A DNA stretch of 64,000 nucleotides from Muribaculaceae bacterium (GTDB taxonomy: Bacteria; Bacteroidota; Bacteroidia; Bacteroidales; Muribaculaceae), in the NCBI GenBank assembly GCA_024400935.1, contig JAKSLZ010000004.1:1-64000 (forward strand), written 5' to 3'. Of the stretch, positions 36,254-43,776 are shown in pieces. The notes beneath the pieces were generated by a model that searched no databases, had not been told where the DNA came from, and saw nothing but the letters and a program-made list of their open reading frames with translations. The stretch's first letter is position 1. Each line of letters opens with the position of its first letter. A program made the translations under genes and the position numbers.

Positions 36254-36285
36254 CAAATTTACATGTTTATAATGACATTTGCAAA
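36254..36285 (-). promoter_or_regulatory. Promoter of the DUF3791-DUF3990 operon
   Basis: Minus strand TTTG (36282-36285), 20-base spacer, TAAATTTG (36254-36261). It decides the start of the DUF3791 gene. Confidence 0.7.
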
Positions 36286-36352
36286 TTGATGAGAACATGT
36301 TTTGATGACAAGGAATGTTTTTTTTGTGAGCAATAAGACTCTCAAGTGTGAA

Positions 36353-36484
36353 AGTATAGAGATGAACGAGCGAGCCCTGCGGTGGGTGCAGGGCTCGCTC
36401 GTTGTATTGATAGTAGTGTTGTATCTATCGTGGGGTTAGTCTACCTGGTAGTGAGTGTAGTCGGTCTTGCGCATGTCGCCGGTT
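36353..36484 (-). repeat. 132-bp duplication of the 3' end and terminator of the CoA-transferase gene, copy A
   Basis: Matches 37075-37206 at an offset of 722. It includes the last 15 codons plus stop of the CoA-transferase (same residues, three synonymous changes) and its 16-bp terminator-like hairpin AACGAGCGAGCCCTGC/GCAGGGCTCGCTCGTT (36365-36403). The seven-base loop is GGTGGGT here and ATCCACC in copy B, i.e. inverted with one change. The two copies bracket the DUF4160/DUF2442 cassette. Confidence 0.9.
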
Positions 36485-36496
36485 TGGCAAATGCGG

Positions 36497-36745
36497 TCAT
36501 GATGCTTTGCCGTATTCATATATGCTGTCGCTGGCAAGGTCTATCTCGTCGTTCCAATACACACATGTGCGGCTACTGTCCAGCTGTACTTGCTTGAACA
36601 AACCAAATACATCAACTAGAGCTCTAAAGGTGGGCAATGTGTTGATGTCGTCTTTTACATCATAAGTGACCTTGTACCCGTCGTCAAACTCAACGAAGAG
36701 CACATAGTCGTCAAGAGCTGTAATATTTTTTATCCTTGGTATCAT
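36497..36745 (-). CDS. DUF2442 protein
   Basis: 82 residues from the Met at 36745 (MIPRIKNITALDDYVLFVEF), which overlaps the DUF4160 stop by four bases (ATGA). DUF2442 proteins are small and nearly always paired with DUF4160; the pair is proposed to be a toxin-antitoxin module. An in-frame longer start at 36781 is less likely because it covers the end of DUF4160. It ends 12 bases before the duplicated 3' end of the CoA-transferase. Confidence 0.8.
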   Translation of the reverse strand: MIPRIKNITALDDYVLFVEFDDGYKVTYDVKDDINTLPTFRALVDVFGLFKQVQLDSSRTCVYWNDEIDLASDSIYEYGKAS

Positions 36746-36993
36746 AATGGTGGCAGTTTTGTTATCACTTGTTTGTCCCACATTTCCTGGAGCTCATCGC
36801 GATGCTGTGTTAACCATTCGGTAACCAGTTCTTGGGCCTTTTTGGGCAAATCACCTTCAAACATCTCAAGGGTTTGGATGTTAAATAGTCCCACATATTC
36901 ATTAGATATGGCATGAATATGCGACGGCTCATGTTCTTTTGGCTTGAAGAACATTTTAATAATTATTCCGTAGAATCTAACTATTTATGGCAT
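36742..36993 (-). pseudogene. DUF4160 gene with stop at codon 3
   Basis: From the ATG at 36993 the frame reads M-P-stop-I-V-R-F-Y-G-I-I-I-K-M-F-F, where family members commonly have MPEI-RF-GI-I; codon 3 is TAA where GAA is expected. After the stop the frame is open to 36742 (FKPKEHEPSHIHA, EGDLPKKAQELVTEW). Translation could restart at the Met at 36954, giving 70 residues without the first strand. It is either a nonsense mutant or uses a non-standard start. It is the upstream partner of DUF2442. Confidence 0.65.
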
Positions 36994-37074
36994 AAAACAA
37001 AACGATTTGTTTCGCAAAGATAAATCATTAATTTATAACCACAAAATAATTTGTAATTTTTAAGCACTGATGCT

Positions 37075-37206
37075 AGTATAGAGATGAACGAGCGAGCCCT
37101 GCATCCACCGCAGGGCTCGCTCGTTGTATTGATAGTAGTGTTGTATCTATCGTGGGGTTAGTCCACCTGGTAGTGGGTATAGTCGGTCTTGCGCATGTCG
37201 CCGGTT
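37075..37206 (-). repeat. 132-bp duplication, copy B (true 3' end of the CoA-transferase gene)
   Basis: Counterpart of 36353-36484. It contains the real stop codon of the CoA-transferase (37158-37160) and the hairpin 37087-37125. Confidence 0.9.
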
Positions 37207-38660
37207 GCAGCGAGGGCGCTGTGGAATGACAGTGCCAGGTTGGGGTTCATGAGCACGTGGCCGCCCTTAGAGAGCTTGAGGTACTCGCGCAGGAGAGGAC
37301 GATAAGTGGGATGAGCCACCTTCTCGATGATCTCGTGTGCGCACTGGATGGGATCCTTGCCGCGCAGGTCGGCTACGCCCTGGTCGGTAACGATGATGTC
37401 AACTGAGTGGAGGGTGTGGTCGATGTGGGTACACATGGGAACCACGGTGCTGATGCAGTCGTCCTTCTTGATTGAGGGGCACAGGAAGATTGAGGTGTAG
37501 GCGTTGCGGGTGAAGTCGCCCGAGCCACCGATACCGTTCATCAAGCGTGTACCGCTCACGTGTGAAGAGTTGATGTTACCGAAGATGTCGACCTCGATAG
37601 CGGTGTTCATTGAAACGACACCAAGACGACGGATAACCTCGGGATGGTTGCTTATCTCGGCAGGACGCATGAGCACCTTGTCGTGCAGGTCCTTGATGTT
37701 GTCAAAGAAGTCCATCATGCAGTCGCGTGACAGGGTGAGCGAGCATGTGCTCACAAACTGGCAACGGCCGCTCTTGAGCAGCTTAACGAATGTGTCCTGC
37801 ATAACCTCGGTGTAAACCTGGAATGCGGGAATCTCGGTGCTAGCCTCGAGGCCTTCGAGCACTGCGTTGGCGATGTTGCCCACACCACTCTGGATGGGGA
37901 GGAACTCCTTGGGCATGCGGCCCACCTTGATCTCGTTAGCGAGGAACGCACACACGTTCTCACCAATCTTTCGGGTGGTGTCGTCGAGGGGAGTGAAACC
38001 GCCAGGCATACCCAGGGGCATGCTGGTCTTAACTACAGCCACAACCTTCTTGGGGTCAACGTGAGCTGTGGGTGAACCTGCGCGATCGCTGGGCTTGTAG
38101 ATGGGGATCTCGCGGCGGCAGGGGGGATCCAGGGGCACGTAGATGTCGTGCAGGCCGTGGATTGTCTCGGGAATCTGGTCGTTGATCTCGATGATAACCT
38201 TCTCGGCGAGCTGCAGCCATGTGGGGCTGTTACCCACTGCTGTACCCAGAACGATCTCACCGTCGTCGGTTATGCTCTGTGCCTCGATGATGGCAACATC
38301 CATCTTGCCATACATGCCATAGCGCACTTCCTGTGCCATCTCGCTCAGGTGACGGTCGCTGTAGTGTACCTCACCGGCGTTGATGCGGTTGCGCACCTCG
38401 GGGAGTGACTGATAGGGAGCACGGAAGTTGAGAGCGTGGGCACGTGACAATTCACCATCGGTGTAGTCGTTGGTAGATGCGCCACTGAAAAGGTTGATTT
38501 TGAACTCGCGGCCAGCCTCGTGCTCAGCACGTGCGCGGGCAGCTACTGCTGTGGGAACAACCTTGGGGTTACCGGGAATAGTAAAACCAGATACACCAAC
38601 GTTGTCGCCATTTTTTACAAACTCGGCAGCCTCGGCAGCCGACATGATAGGATAAATCAT
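37158..38660 (-). CDS. Acetyl-CoA hydrolase/transferase family (succinyl-CoA:acetate CoA-transferase type)
   Basis: 500 residues, full length for the family. The catalytic Glu is E285 in QVYTEVMQD, and the CoA/oxyanion-hole motif is QSGVGNIANAVL (about 257-268). Other marks are GFTIPGNPK and GSGDFTRNAY. In Bacteroidales such enzymes convert succinyl-CoA or acetyl-CoA during acetate/succinate/propionate formation; exact substrates are not proven. A -7 box TAACTTTG lies at 38714-38721 (minus strand). Its 3' end is duplicated 722 bases further on. Confidence 0.9.
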   Translation of the reverse strand: MIYPIMSAAEAAEFVKNGDNVGVSGFTIPGNPKVVPTAVAARARAEHEAGREFKINLFSGASTNDYTDGELSRAHALNFRAPYQSLPEVRNRINAGEVHYSDRHLSEMAQEVRYGMYGKMDVAIIEAQSITDDGEIVLGTAVGNSPTWLQLAEKVIIEINDQIPETIHGLHDIYVPLDPPCRREIPIYKPSDRAGSPTAHVDPKKVVAVVKTSMPLGMPGGFTPLDDTTRKIGENVCAFLANEIKVGRMPKEFLPIQSGVGNIANAVLEGLEASTEIPAFQVYTEVMQDTFVKLLKSGRCQFVSTCSLTLSRDCMMDFFDNIKDLHDKVLMRPAEISNHPEVIRRLGVVSMNTAIEVDIFGNINSSHVSGTRLMNGIGGSGDFTRNAYTSIFLCPSIKKDDCISTVVPMCTHIDHTLHSVDIIVTDQGVADLRGKDPIQCAHEIIEKVAHPTYRPLLREYLKLSKGGHVLMNPNLALSFHSALAATGDMRKTDYTHYQVD

Positions 38661-38713
38661 TTGTAACGTTATATTTTTTAGTTTCTTTTTTAAATTGCGG
38701 ATAATTAGCGATG

Positions 38714-38721
38714 CAAAGTTA
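38714..38721 (-). promoter_or_regulatory. -7 box of the CoA-transferase gene
   Basis: CAAAGTTA on the plus strand, TAACTTTG on the minus strand, 54 bases before the start codon. Confidence 0.65.
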
Positions 38722-38908
38722 CAACTTTTTTACGAAGTAACGCTAAAGCAAATGCAAAAAAGACGCAAAACCACCAATTGATATTGTGATATTGCAGCTT
38801 GCCGTCGGCGGTAGCGGTCAAAAAAGTGGATGGATTCGCCATTGAGGCAAAATAATAACCGCACCCTGTGCGTTATAAGAGTACTGAAAGCAACAAACGA
38901 AAAAAAAT

Positions 38909-39535
38909 ATGAAAGTACTCCTTATCAACGGTAGCCCGCGCAAAGAGGGCAACACCAGCACCGCCTTGGCCCAAGTTGCCGAGCAACTGGCTAAGCAAGG
39001 CATCGAGAGCGAAACAATGTGGGTGGGCAACAAGCCCCTGCGTGGCTGCATAGCGTGCAACAAGTGCAAGGAAAATGCCGACAACCGCTGTGTATTTGGC
39101 GACGAGGACATGACCAACGAGGTCATCGCTAAGATGGCCCAGTGCGACGCCATCGTGCTCGGTTCGCCCGTCTACTGGGGACAACCCTCGGGCCAACTGC
39201 TGTGCCTGCAGCAGCGCATGCTCTATGCCGGCGGAGCACACTTCCAGGGCAAGCCCGCAGCTGCCGTGTGCATATGTCGTCGCGGCGGTGCCACAGCCGC
39301 ATTCCAGACACTGCAGATGCCCTTCCAGATGTGCAACATGCCGCTCGTGGGCTCACAGTACTGGAACATAGCCTACGGCCGCGTCGAAGGCGAGGCAGCA
39401 CAGGACGTAGAGGGCATGCAGACCATGCGCACCCTGGCCAACAACATGGCATGGATGCTCAAGAAAATGCACGACGCCCCCACCACCCAGGCCCCCGACC
39501 GCGAGCCATGGGAACCCATGCACTTCATCAGATGA
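38909..39535 (+). CDS. NADPH-dependent FMN reductase/flavodoxin-like protein
   Basis: 208 residues. LLINGSPRKEGNTSTALAQV is the FMN phosphate-binding loop, CIACNKCKENADNRC is a Cys cluster typical of iron-sulfur flavoprotein-like members, and VLGSPVYWGQPSG is the flavin-ring loop. Proteins of this family reduce quinones or other small acceptors. It precedes a flavodoxin-like lipoprotein; 70 bases separate them. Confidence 0.85.
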   Translation: MKVLLINGSPRKEGNTSTALAQVAEQLAKQGIESETMWVGNKPLRGCIACNKCKENADNRCVFGDEDMTNEVIAKMAQCDAIVLGSPVYWGQPSGQLLCLQQRMLYAGGAHFQGKPAAAVCICRRGGATAAFQTLQMPFQMCNMPLVGSQYWNIAYGRVEGEAAQDVEGMQTMRTLANNMAWMLKKMHDAPTTQAPDREPWEPMHFIR

Positions 39536-39560
39536 AACAATCAACCATTTGTAAATGAAC

Positions 39561-39593
39561 TCAACTTTCGCATGTATATAGTACAAAACAAAA
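39561..39593 (+). repeat. 33-bp intergenic repeat also found at 48391-48423
   Basis: TCAACTTTCGCATGTRTATA and what follows (GYACAAAACAAAA) differ at only two positions between the two places. One copy lies just before the flavodoxin gene, the other upstream of rtcB. CAACTTTCG resembles a -7 box, so it may be a mobile promoter. Confidence 0.6.
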
Positions 39594-39604
39594 TACTGCT
39601 ACGA

Positions 39605-40234
39605 ATGAAATCAATAGTCATCGCACTGCTTGCCTTGCTGTCATTCAGCTCTTGTGGGGCGAAGCAAAGTAACGAAAACAAAAAAAGTAACGAAAACATG
39701 GATGCAGGAAAAAGTATCGTGGTTTTCTTTTCGCATGCGGGCGAAAACTACAGCGTGGGCAACGTCAAGGAAGGCAACACCAAGCTGGTGGCCGACGCTA
39801 TCAGTGAGCACACCGGAGCCGACCGTCTGGAGATAGTGTGCGCCAAGGATTACAACATGAGTTATAACGACCTGTGCGACCTGGCACAAAAGGAGCAACA
39901 GCAAGGCGAGTTGCCCGGCTACACCCTGCTGCTCAACGGCAAGGCGCTTGAGGGAAAAGCCGACCTCGCTGGCTACACTACAGTTTACATAGGCGGCCCC
40001 ATATGGTGGGGAACCTATCCGCAGGTGATGTTCTCGTTCTTCAAGGACTATGACCTCAACGGCAAGACAATCATGCCCTTCTCTACCCATGAGGGTTCGG
40101 GCCTGGGCAGCGTTGTCGAAGACCTCAAGAAGGCCTATCCCGAGGCAACATTTGGCAAGGCATTCTCGCTCTACGGCCACGAGGCGCGCACCGACGCCGG
40201 CAAGCAAAAAGCCATCAACTGGGTAAAACAATAA
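39605..40234 (+). CDS. Flavodoxin-like lipoprotein
   Basis: 209 residues from the Met at 39605, which starts a lipoprotein signal (SFSSC, Cys17) followed by a Lys/Asn-rich spacer. The rest is a flavodoxin_4-type domain: SIVVFFSHAGENYSVG, YIGGPIWWGTYPQ, FSTHEGSGLGS. It is therefore an exported or membrane-anchored flavodoxin, probably working in electron transfer at the outer face of the inner membrane. The next gene starts 5 bases after its stop, so they are co-transcribed. Confidence 0.8.
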   Translation: MKSIVIALLALLSFSSCGAKQSNENKKSNENMDAGKSIVVFFSHAGENYSVGNVKEGNTKLVADAISEHTGADRLEIVCAKDYNMSYNDLCDLAQKEQQQGELPGYTLLLNGKALEGKADLAGYTTVYIGGPIWWGTYPQVMFSFFKDYDLNGKTIMPFSTHEGSGLGSVVEDLKKAYPEATFGKAFSLYGHEARTDAGKQKAINWVKQ

Positions 40235-40239
40235 CGCTC

Positions 40240-41232
40240 ATGTGGTGGAGGTCAGCAATATGTACAGGTGCCATCTTTGGCACACTCGTTTGGCTCATCC
40301 CCAATGTGCTGTGGCTGTTGGGGTGGATTGCAGGGCGTGTGTTTTCTTATCGCCTGCCTTACGCTCCGTTCGGCTGGACAGCCCTTGCATTTCTTCTGAC
40401 TGTCTTAGGATGCGTGATGTATGGCCACTACCACGGGCGCTTCGTCACCGAGGTCAACAGGGTGGAATATGCCGGCACTGACGTTCCCGCAGCATTCGAC
40501 GGCTACAAGATAGTGCACATCAGCGACCTGCATGTCGACTCCTTTGAAGACACCGCCGAGCTCAAAAAGATCCTCGACAAGGTGAATGAGCAGCAGGCCG
40601 ACGTCATCCTCTTCACCGGCGACATGACCACCGGCAACATGGAGGGCATACACCAGCACGAGGCCACGCTCAAGGCGATGCAGGCACGTGAGGGCGTAGT
40701 GAGCGTCATGGGCAACCATGACTTCTTCATCTACGATCCTCAGTACCGCACCACCCGCGAGCGCTGTGCCGCTGCCGACACGCTCACCAGCTACGAGCGC
40801 GACGTGCTGGGCTGGACAGTGCTCCGCAACCAGTCGCTCATGCTGCACCGGGGAGCCGACTCGATCGCCGTTGCAGGGGTGGACAACATCAACGGCGGCC
40901 AGGGATTCAAGACCATCCAGAAGGGCGATCTGGGCAAAGCGATGACAGGCCTCGACGGCATCTTCACCATCGTCATGACCCACGACCCCAGCCACTGGCG
41001 GGCCGAGGTATTACCGCAGTCACACGCCCAGATAACACTCTCAGGCCACACCCACGCCGCTCAGGCAAGGTTGTTGGGCTGGTCGCTCGCTAACATGTCG
41101 TTCAATGAGTGCGACGGCCGCTACGACCACGACGGCCGCATGCTCTATGTCAATGCCGGCATAGGCTGCACCGCCCCCTTCCGCATAGGCTGTCCCGCCG
41201 AGATCACCCTCATCACCCTGCACCGCAAATAA
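40240..41232 (+). CDS. Membrane-anchored metallophosphoesterase
   Basis: 330 residues. Two hydrophobic segments at the N-terminus (about 10-65) precede a calcineurin-like phosphoesterase domain with the metal ligands in HISDLHVDSFED, LFTGDMTTGN, VMGNHDFF, MTHDPSHW and LSGHTHAAQ. Related YkuE/YaeI-type enzymes act on UDP-diacylglucosamine-like lipids or other phosphoesters; the substrate here is not known. It follows the flavodoxin gene by 5 bases. A REP hairpin at 41241 follows and may end the transcript. Confidence 0.85.
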   Translation: MWWRSAICTGAIFGTLVWLIPNVLWLLGWIAGRVFSYRLPYAPFGWTALAFLLTVLGCVMYGHYHGRFVTEVNRVEYAGTDVPAAFDGYKIVHISDLHVDSFEDTAELKKILDKVNEQQADVILFTGDMTTGNMEGIHQHEATLKAMQAREGVVSVMGNHDFFIYDPQYRTTRERCAAADTLTSYERDVLGWTVLRNQSLMLHRGADSIAVAGVDNINGGQGFKTIQKGDLGKAMTGLDGIFTIVMTHDPSHWRAEVLPQSHAQITLSGHTHAAQARLLGWSLANMSFNECDGRYDHDGRMLYVNAGIGCTAPFRIGCPAEITLITLHRK

Positions 41233-41240
41233 CACCATCA

Positions 41241-41276
41241 AACACCATCAAAGGGACGGTTCTTTTGATGGTGTTT
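41241..41276. repeat. REP hairpin, left side of the transposase
   Basis: AACACCATCAAA (41241-41252) pairs with TTTGATGGTGTT (41264-41275). Bases 41254-41276 are an exact inverted copy (23 bp) of 42222-42244 on the other side of the transposase gene. Confidence 0.85.
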
Positions 41277-41372
41277 TGGGTTAATACGCACAAAATCAAG
41301 GGTTAGAATATGGGTAAAAATGCAAAATATTGCACGTTTTTTGAACATTTGGGTTGATTTTTTGATTTTTGT

Positions 41373-41403
41373 TTTGTCATTATGCTTGATTTAGTTAAAT
41401 TTG
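41373..41403 (+). promoter_or_regulatory. Promoter of the REP-associated transposase
   Basis: TTTG 41373-41376, 19-base spacer, TAAATTTG 41396-41403, 25 bases before the start codon. Confidence 0.75.
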
Positions 41404-41428
41404 CGCCACTAACCAAAATGAATTTATT

Positions 41429-42223
41429 ATGCCACGTTCAAGCAGACAGGTCAGCCCCACCGGCGTTTATCACGTGATGTTGCGCGGTATTGACCGCAAC
41501 ACTATCTTTGCCGATGACCAAGACTGCCGCAAGTTTGTAAAAATATTGCGTCAGCTCACTAACCCCAAGGACAAGGACAACAACCCGCTGCCGCCCTATT
41601 GCAACATTCATGCTTACTGCCTGATGACCAACCATATCCACCTGCTCATCGCCGAAGGTGCAGAGCCGCTGGGAGAGACGATGAAGCGCCTGGGCATCTC
41701 TTATGTGAGCTACTACAACAAGCGCCACAGTCGCCTGGGGCCTCTGTTCCACGACCGTTTTCGCAGCGAGCCTGTTGGCGACGCGGGATATTTCGTTACA
41801 TTGCTCCGTTACATACACCGCAATCCTGTTGAGGCCGAAATGGTAGATTCCCCCGACCAGTATCAGTGGAGTAGCTGGCATGAGTATTCGGGCAGCGTAA
41901 AGGTAGATGGCGTGTGCGCCCGCAATTTGCCGTTTTCACGCATGACATGGAAAAAGGTGTGTGAGTTGGCTATAGCTGTCAGTAACATGCCGAGCCCCAA
42001 GTCGAAGATTGAGCATCGCCGTCTCACTGATGCCGAGGCAACCAATATCATAACTCGCATCAGCAACGGAGAAGCCGTCAAAGAGATGCGAGGGGAGCAG
42101 CGCAAAAGCGTCATTACTGCCATCATCAAAGCAGGAGTGGGAATGCGTCAATTGTCAAGACTTGCAAGAATTGACTACAAAACCATTGCCATAATCAACA
42201 GAATATCAGACACAAAACAATAA
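41429..42223 (+). CDS. REP-associated tyrosine transposase (RAYT, Y1/IS200-like)
   Basis: 264 residues. MPRSSRQVSPTGVYHVMLRG, the HUH motif in LMTNHIHLLI, and the catalytic Tyr region LLRYIHRNPVEAEM are typical of the Y1_Tnp family. Such single-copy transposases act on REP hairpins; here matching REPs stand inverted on both sides (41241-41276 and 42222-42406), as is usual for this class. The C-terminal 80 residues include a HTH-like segment (GMRQLSRLARIDYKTIA). It appears intact. Confidence 0.9.
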   Translation: MPRSSRQVSPTGVYHVMLRGIDRNTIFADDQDCRKFVKILRQLTNPKDKDNNPLPPYCNIHAYCLMTNHIHLLIAEGAEPLGETMKRLGISYVSYYNKRHSRLGPLFHDRFRSEPVGDAGYFVTLLRYIHRNPVEAEMVDSPDQYQWSSWHEYSGSVKVDGVCARNLPFSRMTWKKVCELAIAVSNMPSPKSKIEHRRLTDAEATNIITRISNGEAVKEMRGEQRKSVITAIIKAGVGMRQLSRLARIDYKTIAIINRISDTKQ

Positions 42224-42406
42224 ACACCATCAAAAGAACCGTCCGAGGCCACTGAAAAAGTATCATGTATCAGAAAAGATCTATTTTCATATTTGATACC
42301 CTATCTGAATCCCTATTCAAATATTCAAATCTCAGAGGGTTTAGAACGGTCAAAAAAGGCTGTTTTTGACTTTTTCAGTGGCCTCGAACCGTCCCTTTGA
42401 TGGTGT
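42222..42406. repeat. REP hairpin, right side, split by a MITE
   Basis: AAACACCATCAAAAGAACCG (from 42222) and CCGTCCCTTTGATGGTGTA (to 42407) are the two arms. Removing bases 42245-42394 (the MITE plus one 9-base duplicate) restores a single palindrome in inverse orientation to 41241-41276. Confidence 0.8.
42245..42385. mobile_element. 141-bp MITE with 17-bp inverted repeats
   Basis: Perfect terminal inverted repeats GAGGCCACTGAAAAAGT (42245-42261) and ACTTTTTCAGTGGCCTC (42369-42385). It is flanked by a 9-base target duplication, GAACCGTCC (42236-42244 and 42386-42394). No ORF inside. It must be moved by a transposase encoded elsewhere. Confidence 0.9.
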
Positions 42407-42527
42407 AGAATTTTTCGCTATTGAAGGGTATGCAGAGCAACCATTTGGAATAAAGGCAGCAACGCAAGAACATAGAGATTTGATTGTTGAGTCGTTTGGC
42501 TTAGACCTGAAAAAATTCGGATTATAA
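42405..42527 (+). pseudogene. C-terminal fragment of an unrecognised protein
   Basis: Directly after the REP the frame is open and coding-like, reading EGYAEQPFGIKAATQEHRD and ending in a natural-looking LDLKKFGL stop. There is no start. The REP/MITE boundary forms its 5' end, so an older gene was probably cut there. Family not recognised. Confidence 0.4.
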
Positions 42528-42662
42528 TCATTGATACACAATAATGGCCAATTACTTCAGAAAAGTCCTTGGCCATACTTTAACTACAATGTTATAATAA
42601 CCCTTCAATAGCCTTCACAACGCCACAAATTGGCGGAGGCAATTGTTACAAGGCTTGGGAAA

Positions 42663-43265
42663 TCACAAGGGGGTGACTAATTCCTGCTGGAAAGGAACAA
42701 GCTCGCCGTATAGGGTGACCATGTTGGGGCCATAGCCCACGATGGGTTCCACACGTACCACGGCATGATTAGAACCAACCTGTACCAACACATTGACTTT
42801 CAGAGTGACACCGTCTCCTGCGAGGGTGTAGTCATAGTGTGCGTTACCTTTCTTGTCGGTTGAGTATTTCTCTCCCGATACCATGCCTTTGCAGTTCACG
42901 CCACCAAATTCACTGGCACTTGACAGGCCGCCGTACTTGAAGGTGTACTGTACTATACCATCCTTGCCATTCTGAGAGACAAAGTTGCATCTTTCGTCGA
43001 GAAGGGATTTTTCCTTTCCGGTACCCAGTTCAGCACGGGTTGCCATAAACACAAACTCACCCTTGCTAAGAGCATCGGTTGCAACCTTGAAGTCGACGCT
43101 GCCTGCCTTTGCATGGAGTTGTGTTCCTTCCTGTTTTTTTGCCTTCTTAACTTCTTTAGTAAGTTTTTCTTGCTTAGGGGAGTTGTTAGCGTCATTATTG
43201 TTTTGTGCGGTCATCCAGGTGCACCCCACTGTAACTATAATGAGCGAAAGAATCAGTTTTTTCAT
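42663..43265 (-). CDS. DUF4251 family secreted protein
   Basis: 200 residues with signal peptide (ending WMTAQN). A Lys-rich linker precedes a DUF4251 domain: KAGSVDFKVATDAL, RCNFVSQNGKDGIVQYTF, GNAHYDYTLAGDGVTLKVNV, GSNHAVVRVEP. The family is common in Bacteroidales and has no known function. A -7 box TACTTTTG lies at 43313-43320 (minus strand). Confidence 0.8.
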   Translation of the reverse strand: MKKLILSLIIVTVGCTWMTAQNNNDANNSPKQEKLTKEVKKAKKQEGTQLHAKAGSVDFKVATDALSKGEFVFMATRAELGTGKEKSLLDERCNFVSQNGKDGIVQYTFKYGGLSSASEFGGVNCKGMVSGEKYSTDKKGNAHYDYTLAGDGVTLKVNVLVQVGSNHAVVRVEPIVGYGPNMVTLYGELVPFQQELVTPL

Positions 43266-43426
43266 AATAGCAAATTTTTAAAAAAAATGTAACAACGTTG
43301 ATTTTAGTCCGCAAAAGTACATGTTTCAATTTACATATGCAACTATTTATAAACTTTTTTTGAACATTTTGCCACTTGCACTCTCTTTGGTCCCTTCGTC
43401 TGAACAACAAACCGAAACACACGTTA

Positions 43427-43770
43427 ATGAAGCGAGATACATTCGCACAGCTGCGTATGTATAAGGACTTGACCGATCGTGTTCAAGGATGCCAACGGCA
43501 AGATTATTGACGTTACCGAGCATCCCGGATACCTCAAGCTCATCAAGGAGCGTTCGCGCACAGAGACTCCGCAGGAGACCGTGAAGTTCAACCTCTATGA
43601 GCATGACGAGCATCTGGGCATGACACCTATGGAGTATGCGTTGAAGGAGCTCGAGACCTTTGCTATGATAGGCGGTTACTCGAACCGTCCCTTTGATGGT
43701 ATTGCGGCCAGATGGCATCGGATTCCCCGGATGGGCGCGATGTTCAGGTCTGTTCCTGCTAATTCAGGGG
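43427..43770 (+). pseudogene. Frameshifted coding remnant interrupted by a REP arm
   Basis: ATG at 43427 gives MKRDTFAQLRMYKDLTDR, after which the continuing sequence lies in another frame from 43479 (VFKDANGKIIDVTEHPGYLK, then MTPMEYALKELETFAMIGG). A REP half (GAACCGTCCCTTTGATGGT, 43684-43702) then interrupts it. So a gene of at least 90 codons has been frameshifted and truncated. Family not recognised. Confidence 0.45.
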
Positions 43771-43776
43771 AGGTGT

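Noticed and set aside
36382..36597. 71-residue plus-strand ORF
   Set aside because: It is antisense to the duplicated 3' end of the CoA-transferase and to DUF2442.
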